Assembly: GCF_030160115.1 (NCBI RefSeq)
Contig: NZ_BSNS01000011.1
Location: forward strand, 124,001-188,000
DNA from: Devosia nitrariae
Lineage (GTDB): Bacteria > Pseudomonadota > Alphaproteobacteria > Rhizobiales > Devosiaceae
Length of the DNA stretch: 64,000 nucleotides
Direction: 5' to 3'
The translations under genes were made by a program, and so were the position numbers. Shown here one piece after another: positions 34,559 to 43,125 of the stretch. The stretch's first letter is position 1, and every line of letters starts with the position of its first letter. Under the pieces are notes generated by a model, which saw only the letters and a list, made by a program, of their open reading frames with translations, was not told the DNA's origin and did no database searches.

Positions 34559-35638
34559 TCAGCGCTTGGCCGAGAAGGTGAAGGCGGTCTGTAGAGTGAA
34601 CATCACCCGGTCGAGCAGGAAGCCGATGATGCCGATGCCGAGGACCGCCACCATGATGCGCGCCAGCGAACTCGAGGAGCCGTTCTGGAACTCGTCCCAT
34701 ACGAACTTGCCGAGCCCGGGATTCTGGGCGAGCATTTCGGCCGCGATCAGCACCATCCAGCCAACACCGAGCGAAAGACGCAAGCCCGTGAAGATCAGCG
34801 GCAGCGCCGAGGGCAGCACGAGCTTGGTGATAGTCGTCGCCGTCGAAAGCTGCAGCACCTTGCCCACGTTGACGAGGTCCTTGTCGATCGAGGCAACGCC
34901 CAGTGCGGTGTTGATGAGCGTCGGCCAAAGCGAGCACAGCGTGACCGTGACCGCGGAGATGACCAGCGATTTGGGCAAGGCGTCGGAAGCATCGACGTAG
35001 ATGGCCGAGACCACCATGGTGACGATCGGCAGCCAGGCAAGAGGGGAAACCGGCTTGAAGAGCTGCACCAGTGGGTTGAGAGCACTGTTGAACGGGCGGC
35101 TGAGGCCCGAGGCAATGCCGAGCGGCACGGCGACCACTGTCGCGATGAGGAAGCCGAGGCCGACGGTCTTGAGCGAGGTCAGGATCTGGTCGACGAAGGT
35201 CGGTTTGCCCGTATAGTCGCGCCACTTGACGTCGTCCTGGCGGTCGTCGGCGACGAGCTCGGCATTACGCGCTTCCTGCCGTTCATAGAACGCCGCTTCC
35301 TTCTCGCGTTCGCCCAGGTGATCCTGCCAGAGCCCGCCAGCCTGCTCGAAGACCTGCATTGGGCCGGGTATGGCGCCCAGTGATGTCTGCACCTGTGGCG
35401 CGAGCGTGCCCCAGGCAACCAGGAAGAGGACGATGCCCATCAACGGAAAGAGCAGCGCGTCGCGCAACTCGCCCACCTGCTCACGCGGATCGTCGCCGGC
35501 GGCAATTTTCAGGAGCGGCGTCAGCCAGCCCAGACCGAGGGCGGAAAACCAGGTGGACGCACGGTTGATGGCGGTGAAAGCCCTCTGGCGCTTTTCGCTG
35601 GCGCGGGCCTTGCCGGAGATGTCGCTCGCTATGCTCAT
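34559..35638 (-). CDS. nrtB: Nitrate ABC transporter permease
   Basis: The 359-residue permease of the NrtB/SsuC group has an unusually long N-terminal region. It includes a first membrane segment near residue 70 and a charged periplasmic stretch (HLGEREKEAAFYERQEARN), followed by the conserved transport domain with an EAA-like loop (residues about 165 to 355). The ATG at 35638, preceded by AAGG, was chosen over 35686. It lies between the nitrate-binding protein and the fused ATPase genes. Confidence 0.9.
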   Translation of the reverse strand: MSIASDISGKARASEKRQRAFTAINRASTWFSALGLGWLTPLLKIAAGDDPREQVGELRDALLFPLMGIVLFLVAWGTLAPQVQTSLGAIPGPMQVFEQAGGLWQDHLGEREKEAAFYERQEARNAELVADDRQDDVKWRDYTGKPTFVDQILTSLKTVGLGFLIATVVAVPLGIASGLSRPFNSALNPLVQLFKPVSPLAWLPIVTMVVSAIYVDASDALPKSLVISAVTVTLCSLWPTLINTALGVASIDKDLVNVGKVLQLSTATTITKLVLPSALPLIFTGLRLSLGVGWMVLIAAEMLAQNPGLGKFVWDEFQNGSSSSLARIMVAVLGIGIIGFLLDRVMFTLQTAFTFSAKR

Positions 35639-35707
35639 GGGCCTTGGTCCTGTCGTGTGGAAAATTGGGGTGGCCGCCTGGGGCAACCACCGTGATCTCG
35701 GACTGAC

Positions 35708-37129
35708 TTAGTTGGGAGCGACGACTTCGGCGCCGACAACCGTCTCGCCGGACTTGAGGCCGATTGCGAGGCTGTCGATGTAGGCGTTGGGCTTATGCCC
35801 GTCATAGGAGAGGCCGTCGATAAAGGCGCTGGTCGGCTCGCGGTAGCCGTCGGTCTGCCAGGGGAAGTCGGCCGCGTCGGCGACGCCCTCCTCGACCAGC
35901 AGACGCGCGGCCTCGAGGTAAATGTCCGGCCGGTAGACGGATTTGGCAGTCTCTTCGTACCAGCCGTCGGGCTTGTCCTCGGTGATCTGGCCCCAGCGGC
36001 GCATCTGGGTGAGGTACCAGATGGCGTCCGAATAGTAGGGATAGGTCGCGTAGTAGCGATAGAAGACGTTGAAGTCCGGGACCTCTCGCTTGTCGCCGAC
36101 CTCGTATTCGAAGGTGCCGGTCATCGAGTTGGCAATGACCTCGGCATCGGCGCCCACATATTCGGACTGAGCCAGGATATCGACCGCTTCGGGCCGGTTG
36201 GCGTTGTCGTTCTCGTCAAGCCATTTGGCGGCGCGGATCAGCGCCTTGGTGACGGCAAGGGTGGTGTTGGGATACTGCTCCGCGAATTCAGCGGTGATGC
36301 CGAAGACCTTCTCCGGATTGTTCTTCCAGATCTCGTAGTCGGTGATGACCGGGACCCCGATACCCTTAAACACCGCGGCCTGGTTCCACGGCTCGCCGAC
36401 GCTGTATCCGTCGATCGTGCCGGCTTCGAGGGTCGCGGGCATTTGCGGTGGTGGGGTGACCGACAGGTACGCCTCGGCCGCGATCTGTCCCGATACGTCC
36501 TCTGCCGAATAGAAGCCCGGATGGATGCCGCCGGCAGCGAGCCAGTAGCGCAGCTCGTAGTTGTGGGTGGAAACCGGGAAGACCATGCCCATGTTGAACC
36601 GGCGCCCTTGCGCCTCGTATTCGTCGATGACCGGTTTCAGGGCCGCCGCCGAGATCGGGTGCACCGGCAGGCCTTCGGCATCCATTTCCACATGCGGCTT
36701 CATCATCTCCCAGACGGCATTGGAAACGGTGATGCCGTTGCCGTTGAGGTCCATCGAGAAGGGCGTGATGATGTGGGCGGCGGTGCCGTAGCCGATGCTG
36801 GCCGCGAGCGGTTGACCGGCGAGCATGTGGGCGCCGTCGAGCTGGCCGGTGATGACGCCGTCGAGCAGCACCTTCCAGTTGGCCTGCGGCTCAAGAGTGA
36901 CGTAGAGCCCTTCGTCTTCGAAGAACCCCTTTTCATAGGCGATGGCCAGAGGAGCCATATCCGTCAGTTTGATGAAGCCGAAGGTAAGCTCGTCCCTTTC
37001 GAGATCGAGCATCTCGGCCCGCGCGCCGGGCACTGCAAGGCCGACAGCCATGATGGTGGCTGTCGCGGCTTTAAGAAAGGTACGGCGCCCGGTCAGGGGC
37101 AGGCGCGTCGTGCCTTTGGTCTTGGTCAT
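35708..37129 (-). CDS. nrtA: Tat-exported nitrate-binding protein
   Basis: The 473-residue periplasmic binding protein begins with a twin-arginine signal ([18 protein letters not shown]) and has the NrtA/CmpA fold ([53 protein letters not shown]). It delivers nitrate or nitrite to the NrtB-NrtCD importer. The ATG at 37129 has GGAG six bases upstream. Earlier in-frame ATGs lie in the leader RNA. It is the first gene after a sigma-54 promoter and an antitermination leader. Its cytoplasmic paralogue NasS lies just upstream. Confidence 0.95.
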   Translation of the reverse strand: MTKTKGTTRLPLTGRRTFLKAATATIMAVGLAVPGARAEMLDLERDELTFGFIKLTDMAPLAIAYEKGFFEDEGLYVTLEPQANWKVLLDGVITGQLDGAHMLAGQPLAASIGYGTAAHIITPFSMDLNGNGITVSNAVWEMMKPHVEMDAEGLPVHPISAAALKPVIDEYEAQGRRFNMGMVFPVSTHNYELRYWLAAGGIHPGFYSAEDVSGQIAAEAYLSVTPPPQMPATLEAGTIDGYSVGEPWNQAAVFKGIGVPVITDYEIWKNNPEKVFGITAEFAEQYPNTTLAVTKALIRAAKWLDENDNANRPEAVDILAQSEYVGADAEVIANSMTGTFEYEVGDKREVPDFNVFYRYYATYPYYSDAIWYLTQMRRWGQITEDKPDGWYEETAKSVYRPDIYLEAARLLVEEGVADAADFPWQTDGYREPTSAFIDGLSYDGHKPNAYIDSLAIGLKSGETVVGAEVVAPN

Positions 37130-37185
37130 CGTCATCTCCGTTTCCGCCGAAATCCGGCCCGCCGCGCGACGCCTAGGAAAAGCGA

Positions 37186-37245
37186 AAGGCTGCCAACGAG
37201 CACTTGCACCGGTCGGACCGGTTGCGCGCACCTGTTGGCAGCCTT
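37186..37245 (-). terminator. Regulated terminator in the nrtA leader
   Basis: On the minus strand AAGGCTGCCAAC and GTTGGCAGCCTT form a perfect 12-base stem, with an inner ACCGGTC hairpin and a downstream TTTCGCTTTT tract. It lies between the sigma-54 promoter and nrtA. Confidence 0.85.
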
Positions 37246-37256
37246 GCCTTTCGAGA

Positions 37257-37306
37257 GCGCCCATCTTTGGACGCCGAGTTCATGAGCCGTCTTGGGAGGA
37301 GCTCAT
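37257..37306 (-). ncRNA. NasT antiterminator hairpins, nrtA leader
   Basis: The first stem-loop (ATGAGC and GCTCAT) is followed by a second with arms GCGTCC and GGGCGC and hexaloop AAAGAT, A at position 1 and G at position 4, as required by ANTAR proteins. The nearby nasT gene encodes an ANTAR protein. Confidence 0.75.
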
Positions 37307-37319
37307 TCGCAGATGACTT

Positions 37320-37336
37320 TGCAGGAAGCGTGCCAA
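37320..37336 (-). promoter_or_regulatory. Sigma-54 promoter of nrtABCD
   Basis: The minus strand reads TTGGCACGCTTCCTGCA, with GG and GC ten bases apart as in -24/-12 promoters. It is nearly identical to the narK promoter at 32606-32622 and lies the same distance from the leader hairpins. Confidence 0.8.
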
Positions 37337-37484
37337 CTCCGGCTCGACCGAGATTGTTAAGGAAAGTCAGATGGATAGCATATCTGGGGGCAAGTCCGAG
37401 CCAGGCCGCACGGACCAGATTCGGCATAAGGGGGCATCAGCGCGCCTAAAAGATAGACTAACTCTGCTATTGCCTAAACTTATA

Positions 37485-38708
37485 TCAGTGACCGTTCCGA
37501 GCAACCGACCGCTGCGTCTGGATATAAGCGTCGAGAGCTTGCGGATCGAACTGGCGGCCGTCGAAGAAGCCGTCAGCCGCCAGTGTCAGTTCGCCTGCGG
37601 CCGCGGGTATCGAGGTCGGTGAGGACAGCAGTCCTTCGACCTTGCTGTCGGCCAGCGGAGCTGCAACGCCGAGGGGCGCAAGCACGTCGCGATAGATATC
37701 CGGCCGGAAGCAGGCGGCGGCCGTCGCCGCATTGACGGAGTTGTGCGCGACCTCGCCCCAGCGCACCATCTGGCTGTAGAACCAGAGGGCGTGGCTCTTC
37801 CACGGGAAGTTGGCGGCCCTGGCATGAGGCACAAAGAAGTCGCGAACAGCCTGGACGCCGCTTCCGGTTTCGATGTTACCCGTCAGACCGAGCATGACGA
37901 TGTCAGTCGCTTGCCCGAGATAATGCGGCGCCGAGAGAATTTCTGCCGCTTCCGCATGGTTGCCGGGATCCGAACACCAGACGGCGGCGTGGTATAGCGC
38001 CCGGATCAGTGCAGCGAGCGTTTCGGGATGGGCCTCGGCCCAGTCGGCACGCATGCCCAGCACCTTATCCGGGCTCGCCCGCCAGATCGCCGCTTTGACG
38101 GTGACGATCCGCGCGCCACGTTCGGTAACGCCGACGCTGTTCCATGGCTCGCCCACGCAATAGCCGTCGATGCCGCCTGAACCCAGCGCATCGGGGAGGA
38201 AAGGCGGCGGCAGCACCACGATTTCGATATCCCGGTCCGGCGCGATGCCGCTGGCTGCCAGCCAGTAACGCAACTCGTAGTTGTGCGACGAGGTCTGGTG
38301 GACCACGCCGAAGCGGAGGCGTCGATGGGAGCCGGCGACGACGTTCCTCAGCGCCGCGCCGGCCGGGCCGGCATCCAGGTCCCCCGGCGCGCCCGCCTCG
38401 GTCATCGCTTCCCACAGTTGCGCACTGACGGTGACGCCATTGCCGCCGAGCCCCAGGGTCATCGGAGCGATCATCGGCATGGCCAGCGGGGTCAAACCGA
38501 GGCTGGCGGCCAACGGCATTGGCGCCAGCATGTGGGCGACGTCGAAATGACCCAGAGCAGCCCGGTCGCGAATATTGGCCCAAGAGGTCTCGCGGATGAG
38601 ATGGAGGTCGATACCCTCGGCGGCAGCGAAGCCTTTTTCGCGCGCAAGCACCAGTAGCACCGCATCGAGGAGCGGCAGGAATCCGGCGGTGACGTGGGTC
38701 TGACTCAT
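37485..38708 (-). CDS. nasS: Nitrate sensor NasS
   Basis: The 407-residue protein resembles NrtA ([27 protein letters not shown]) but lacks any signal peptide, so it should stay in the cytoplasm. That is the property of NasS, which holds NasT inactive and releases it when nitrate or nitrite binds. It follows nasT by eight bases and is clearly co-transcribed. Confidence 0.92.
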   Translation of the reverse strand: MSQTHVTAGFLPLLDAVLLVLAREKGFAAAEGIDLHLIRETSWANIRDRAALGHFDVAHMLAPMPLAASLGLTPLAMPMIAPMTLGLGGNGVTVSAQLWEAMTEAGAPGDLDAGPAGAALRNVVAGSHRRLRFGVVHQTSSHNYELRYWLAASGIAPDRDIEIVVLPPPFLPDALGSGGIDGYCVGEPWNSVGVTERGARIVTVKAAIWRASPDKVLGMRADWAEAHPETLAALIRALYHAAVWCSDPGNHAEAAEILSAPHYLGQATDIVMLGLTGNIETGSGVQAVRDFFVPHARAANFPWKSHALWFYSQMVRWGEVAHNSVNAATAAACFRPDIYRDVLAPLGVAAPLADSKVEGLLSSPTSIPAAAGELTLAADGFFDGRQFDPQALDAYIQTQRSVARNGH

Positions 38709-38716
38709 GGTCTGTC

Positions 38717-39307
38717 CTAAGGGCCGAGCAGGTCGGCCGCCGTAACGAGGCTCTGGGCGATGTCGACCATGCGGCGGTTCTGGTTCATCGCCGTCGTGCG
38801 CAAAAGCTTGTAGGCCTCCTCCTCCGAAAGGCCCCGCGTCTTCATCAGGATGCCCTTGGCCTTCTCGATGATCTTTCGGTCCTCGAGCTCGCTCCTCGCC
38901 TCCTCGAGCTCACGGCTGAGCCGGGCGAACGCGTTGAAGCGCGATATGGCCATGTCCATGATCGGCTTCACCCGCTCTTTCTTGAGGCCGTCGACCACAT
39001 AGGCCGAAACGCCGGCTTCCACGGCCTTTTCGATCATGGCTCGGTCCGAGCGGTCAACGAACATGGCGATCGGCCGCTGGACGGCCCTCGAAAGAGAAAA
39101 GAAGTGCTCGAGCGTGTCGCGCTGCGGATTTTCGAGGTCGATGACGATGACGTCAGGGGGTGAGGCTGCGATGGTTCGCCCGACCTCGTTGACGTCATGG
39201 ATGACCGTGACCTGCTTATGCCCGGCTTCGCGCAGGCCGTCCTCGATGATCGAGGCGCGGATGCGGTTCTCGTCGATGATGAGGATCGAGAGTTCGGGCT
39301 GCGTCAT
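38717..39307 (-). CDS. nasT: ANTAR antiterminator NasT
   Basis: The 196-residue regulator has an N-terminal receiver-like domain (LIIDENRIRASIIEDGL; VIVIDLENPQRD), a coiled-coil linker (about residues 125 to 145) and a C-terminal ANTAR RNA-binding domain (AKGILMKTRGLSEEEAYKLL, then MNQNRRMVDIAQSLV). When free of NasS it should bind the hexaloop hairpins at 37257 and 32542 and prevent termination. A GTG at 39316 is an alternative start. Neither start has a clear Shine-Dalgarno sequence. Confidence 0.92.
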   Translation of the reverse strand: MTQPELSILIIDENRIRASIIEDGLREAGHKQVTVIHDVNEVGRTIAASPPDVIVIDLENPQRDTLEHFFSLSRAVQRPIAMFVDRSDRAMIEKAVEAGVSAYVVDGLKKERVKPIMDMAISRFNAFARLSRELEEARSELEDRKIIEKAKGILMKTRGLSEEEAYKLLRTTAMNQNRRMVDIAQSLVTAADLLGP

Positions 39308-39451
39308 GTGGCGCACTCATGCAAAAGCGCGCGCAGGATGCAAGCGTGATGATTGCACAATTAGTATGCAGAAACGCTTGCCCCGCTAGTCAGACCTCGA
39401 GCGTATCTCGCCAGCCGGGAGCGCCGCCGAGCGCGATCTCGTTGCCAGTCC

Positions 39452-40333
39452 TCAGGATTCCCCTACCCGCCGGGGACTGAGCCCGTTGCGCCAGGAATAC
39501 TGCGGCCAGTAGCCGAGCATGCGCTTGGCCTTCTCGATCGACAGCAGCGTGCCGTTCGTAGTGATCCCCTCCTTGTGCGGCACGTGCGGGAACACCTCGG
39601 CAAGCAGCGAGGTGTTCGACCGGCTCATGACCGAATCGGCATTGGCAATGATCAAGGCCTCGAACCCCTTGAAGTCTGCCTCGATCGATCGCCGCACGGC
39701 CTGGGCGCCGTCGCGCGCATCGATATAGCCCCAGAGATTCCACTTGCGCGCCTGCGCGTCGTCGTCGAAAGCCGGGAAGCGCTGGTAGTCTTCGGGATAC
39801 ATGACGTTTGAGAACCGCAGGCCCACCATCCGCAGCTCCGGATCCCAGCGGCAGAACTGCGCCGCCATGGTCTCATCAAGGAGCTTGCCGAGCGAATAGG
39901 CGCTTTCCGGACGCGGGAAGTACTCCTCGTCGACCGGCACATAGGGCGGCGGGGTGTCGAAGGGCAGCCCCAAAACTGTCTCGCTCGAGGCGAAGACGAT
40001 GTTCTTGATGCCGGCGAGCCGGCAGGATTCGAAGACGTTGTAGGTCGCCGGCACATTGTTGGCGAAGGTGCGGGCGTTGGCGGCGAGCCCGGGCGCGGGG
40101 ATGGCGGCAAGGTGCACCACGGCATCGAACGGCCCGCCGCGTTCATCGACACCGCCGAGGATTGCGGCCGCGACCTCACCGAAATTGGCAAGATCGATCT
40201 TGACCGTGGGACAGATCGCTTCCGGCGGGGGCGCCTGATCGAGGTTGATGACGTCATAGCCATGGGCGACGAGATCCTTGAGGACCGCGCGCCCGAGCTT
40301 GCCGCTGCCACCGGTGACCAGAACCTTGGCCAT
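39452..40333 (-). CDS. NAD-dependent epimerase/dehydratase (extended SDR)
   Basis: The 293-residue enzyme is an extended short-chain dehydrogenase with the nucleotide motif VTGGSGKLG (residues 6 to 14), the VVHLAAIP strand, active Ser in FASSETVLG and the catalytic YSLGK. Members act on nucleotide sugars or uronates, and the substrate here cannot be read from the sequence. It lies just downstream of nothing related: nasT follows on the same strand after 144 bases, but the functions differ. Confidence 0.85.
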   Translation of the reverse strand: MAKVLVTGGSGKLGRAVLKDLVAHGYDVINLDQAPPPEAICPTVKIDLANFGEVAAAILGGVDERGGPFDAVVHLAAIPAPGLAANARTFANNVPATYNVFESCRLAGIKNIVFASSETVLGLPFDTPPPYVPVDEEYFPRPESAYSLGKLLDETMAAQFCRWDPELRMVGLRFSNVMYPEDYQRFPAFDDDAQARKWNLWGYIDARDGAQAVRRSIEADFKGFEALIIANADSVMSRSNTSLLAEVFPHVPHKEGITTNGTLLSIEKAKRMLGYWPQYSWRNGLSPRRVGES

Positions 40334-40622
40334 TCCATTACCTCCCTGATTTCAGGCACTTCGCCCATCTTGCGATCCAAGCCTGACACGGATTTGACCG
40401 CCTGCCAACAGCCGCCCGGACGGGGTTGTGCCGGTTGATGCGGCGCAAACACGCCTCTCAGCGCCGGTTCCCGCCCATTCGGGTGGGGCGGCGCATCAGC
40501 CATTCTTCTAGAAGCCAGACCAGAAGCCTGAACCGAAACTGAACGGCGATCTCAGGACCGGTTCAAAGCACCGGGAGCATGATCCCCAGCATCGAACGCA
40601 GTTCCTTAGCGGGGAAAAGGAA
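40334..40622. other. Intergenic region without a visible gene
   Basis: These 289 bases separate the divergent SDR and SH3-domain genes. Both promoters should lie here. I see no ORF with support and no strong terminator or repeat. An AGCGGGGAAAAGG ribosome binding site for the SH3 gene lies at its right edge. Confidence 0.5.
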
Positions 40623-40970
40623 ATGAAGACCATGACGAAGCAACACGAGAAGGTCCTGGTGGCAGCCCTTTGCGGTCTCATCATCGCCAGCGCCGCCCTC
40701 TTCGCCGTGCAGCCGGCCATGGCTGCCGGTTACCACGTCGAGCAGCCGGCCCGCGTCGGCAACATGCCCACCTGGGACCAGTTGAACGTGCGCAAGTGGC
40801 CGGCCCACTATTCGCAGAAGATCGGCGCGGTTAAGCCCAACACCTCTGTCTGGGTCGAGCGCTGCAACGAGGTGCCCGGCAGTGCCGACTGGTGCCTCAT
40901 CGAGCGGGGCGGCCTCAAGGGCTGGGTCAACTCGCGCTATCTCAACCTCATCGAGGATTGGGACATCTGA
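40623..40970 (+). CDS. Exported small SH3-domain protein
   Basis: The 115-residue protein has a Sec signal peptide (residues 1 to about 34, ending AMAAG) and one bacterial SH3 domain (LNVRKWPAHYSQKIGAV through WCLIERGGLKGWVNSRYL). Such domains bind peptidoglycan or other envelope ligands. A GGGGAAAAGGAA ribosome binding site precedes the ATG. Two Cys, in ERCNE and DWCLI, could form a disulfide. Its terminator overlaps the start region of the following asparaginase gene. Confidence 0.82.
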   Translation: MKTMTKQHEKVLVAALCGLIIASAALFAVQPAMAAGYHVEQPARVGNMPTWDQLNVRKWPAHYSQKIGAVKPNTSVWVERCNEVPGSADWCLIERGGLKGWVNSRYLNLIEDWDI

Positions 40971-41006
40971 ACTACCGACGTGCCTCCTCCCATGCATGTT
41001 GACTTT

Positions 41007-41051
41007 TCCGGTCCGGTGCTGTTCGCAGAGCAACCCGGACCGGAGTTTTTT
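41007..41051 (+). terminator. Terminator overlapping the asparaginase start region
   Basis: A perfect nine-base stem (CCGGTCCGG and CCGGACCGG) with an 18-base loop is followed by AG and TTTTTT. It ends the SH3 gene transcript. The GGAG of its 3' edge is also the Shine-Dalgarno sequence of the asparaginase gene, whose ATG begins two bases after the T-run. Confidence 0.8.
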
Positions 41052-41052
41052 G

Positions 41053-42081
41053 ATGGACGCGAATCCCGTTTTGGCCGAGGCCGTGCGCGGCAACTGGGTC
41101 GAAAATCGTCATCGCGGTGCTTTCGCGGTGGTCGACGCCGGCGGGCGCATCATCGCCGCCTCCGGCGACATAGAAAGGCCGATCTTCCCGCGCTCGGCCA
41201 TCAAATCCATGCAGGCGCTGGCGATCTTCTCGGCCCATGCCGATGAGAAGTTTCATCCAAGCGAAGAGGAGCTGGCCCTGGCGTGCGCCTCGCACCATGG
41301 CGAGGAGATCCATACGCAAGGCGTCAACCGGTTCCTCGAGCGTTTAGGATTGGGCGTCGACGACCTCGAATGCGGCGCGCACCAGCCGACGAACGCGGCT
41401 ACGCGCGAGGCGCTGCGGGCGGCTGGCCGTGCGCCGAACGCGCTGCACAACAACTGCTCGGGCAAGCATTCCGGCATGCTTTCTGTCGCGCTAGCCATGG
41501 GGGTGGACACCCATGGCTATGTCGAGCGCCACCATCCCGTGCAGCAGCGGGTGCGCCGGACTGTCGAGGCTGTGATCGGTGAGCCGCTGAGCGAGGACCG
41601 CTGCGGCACGGACGGCTGCTCCATACCGACGTTCGCGGCGCCGCTCCGCGCCTTCGCCTTCGGCTTTGCCCGCATGGCCACCGGCGAGGGGCTCTCGCCC
41701 GATGAGGCTGCGGCCGCTCGGCGCCTCCTCGATGCAGCAACGCGCCATCCGCACCTGGTCTCGGGCACAGGCCATCCGGACGAGGCGATCATGACGGCGT
41801 TCAATGGCCGGGTCATGCAGAAGGTCGGTGCCGAGGCGGTGCAGTGCGGGGCCATCCGCGACAAGGGCTGGGGCTATGCCATCAAATGCGACGATGGGAA
41901 CGTCATCGCCTCGCAGGCGATGCTGGCAACCGTGCTCTTGAAGTTCGCCGACCCCGATGCCGATCAACGCAAGGTGCTCGAGGCGCTGAAGCACCAGCCG
42001 ATCAAGAACGTTCGAGGCATGATCGTCGGCGAGATGCGGGCCACCGAGCCGATCGCGGGACTCGGGTTGACTGCTGGCTGA
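41053..42081 (+). CDS. Rhizobium-type L-asparaginase
   Basis: The 342-residue enzyme is in the L-asparaginase II family (PF06089), a class unrelated to the E. coli enzymes and typified by the R. etli inducible asparaginase. The residues described for that enzyme are present at the same numbers: Ser48 and Lys51 (PRSAIKSM), Cys135 and Lys138 (NNCSGKHSGML), Asp187 and Cys189 (GTDGCS), which form the catalytic pair and zinc site. It hydrolyses asparagine to aspartate and ammonia in the cytoplasm. The ATG lies inside the terminator structure of the upstream gene, so expression depends on read-through or a promoter within the loop region. Confidence 0.93.
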   Translation: MDANPVLAEAVRGNWVENRHRGAFAVVDAGGRIIAASGDIERPIFPRSAIKSMQALAIFSAHADEKFHPSEEELALACASHHGEEIHTQGVNRFLERLGLGVDDLECGAHQPTNAATREALRAAGRAPNALHNNCSGKHSGMLSVALAMGVDTHGYVERHHPVQQRVRRTVEAVIGEPLSEDRCGTDGCSIPTFAAPLRAFAFGFARMATGEGLSPDEAAAARRLLDAATRHPHLVSGTGHPDEAIMTAFNGRVMQKVGAEAVQCGAIRDKGWGYAIKCDDGNVIASQAMLATVLLKFADPDADQRKVLEALKHQPIKNVRGMIVGEMRATEPIAGLGLTAG

Positions 42082-42144
42082 GGGTTGGCGCGGCCGGCAA
42101 GGATGGCTACAAGCGAGATGTTCCCCGACTGCTGATTGGCGCGC

Positions 42145-43125
42145 ATGATGCACTCCGACTCGGTGATCGCCTGGCTTCTCGATTCCGATCCGTCGATCCG
42201 GTGGCAGGTGATGTGCGACCTCATGGACGCGCCGGAGGTGGAGTGGGCGGCAGAGCGGGCCAAGGTCGAGATTGAGGGCTGGGGCGCCAGGCTTCTTTCC
42301 TGCCAGGATGAGGACGGACAATGGGCAGGGGGCTCCTTTGTCCCGGCAGGCTTTGACTACAGCGAGTGGCGTGAGAGTGGCCAGCCCTGGACGGCGACGA
42401 CCTACTCGTTGTCGCAACTGCGCGAGTTCGGTCTCGATCCCTCCTCCGATCGGGCCAGACGAACGGTCGAACTGATCGGCACCAATTCCCGCTGGGATCA
42501 AGGCAACCAGCCCTTCTGGGAAGGCGAGACTGAGGAATGCATCAATGGCCGGACCGTTGCCGACGGCGCCTATTTCGGTGTCGACGTCTCCGCGATCGTC
42601 GAGAGGCTGGTCGGTGAGCGACAGGGTGACGGCGGCTGGAACTGCCAAAGGGCGAAGGGTTCGGTCCGATCGTCCTTTGCCAGCACGATCAACGTGCTGG
42701 AGGGACTCCTCCAATATGAGAAAGCCACCGGCGGTACGACCGAATCGCGGGAGGCGCGCAGGTCCGGCGAGGAGTATCTTCTCGAACGCAGGCTCTTCCG
42801 GCGTCTGACGACGAATGAGCCTGCTGACGAGCGATTCCTGCAGTTCCTGCACCCCAACCGCTGGCGCTACGATATCTTGCGCGCGCTCGACTATTTCCGC
42901 TCGACCGCGATGCTGTCCGGCGCCGATCCCGACCCGCGCCTGCGCGAAGCGATCGACCACCTTCGTGCACGACGCCTTGAGGACGGCACCTGGCCTCTCG
43001 ACTGGCGCCTGCCGGGACGGGTGTGGTTCGATATGGACGACGGGCCGGGCAAGCCCTCCCACTGGGTGACCTTGCGGGCGATGCGGGTGCTCGGTTGGTG
43101 GGAGCGTCAGGCGAAGCCGGTCTAG
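42145..43125 (+). CDS. Squalene-cyclase-like alpha/alpha toroid protein
   Basis: The 326-residue protein resembles the prenyltransferase/squalene-oxidase repeat superfamily, with repeated Q-x-x-D-G-x-W-like segments (LLSCQDEDGQWAGGSF; GERQGDGGWNCQRA; RLEDGTWPLDWRL). It lacks a signal peptide and the DXDD catalytic motif of true cyclases, so a different role is likely. It follows the asparaginase gene by 63 bases. There is no good ribosome binding site, and starts at 42136 (TTG), 42145 or 42148 are all possible. Function is unknown. Confidence 0.65.
   Translation: MMHSDSVIAWLLDSDPSIRWQVMCDLMDAPEVEWAAERAKVEIEGWGARLLSCQDEDGQWAGGSFVPAGFDYSEWRESGQPWTATTYSLSQLREFGLDPSSDRARRTVELIGTNSRWDQGNQPFWEGETEECINGRTVADGAYFGVDVSAIVERLVGERQGDGGWNCQRAKGSVRSSFASTINVLEGLLQYEKATGGTTESREARRSGEEYLLERRLFRRLTTNEPADERFLQFLHPNRWRYDILRALDYFRSTAMLSGADPDPRLREAIDHLRARRLEDGTWPLDWRLPGRVWFDMDDGPGKPSHWVTLRAMRVLGWWERQAKPV

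Noticed and set aside
41007..41051. Metabolite riboswitch in front of the asparaginase gene
   Set aside because: The structure is a simple hairpin with a T-run, without a recognisable aptamer.
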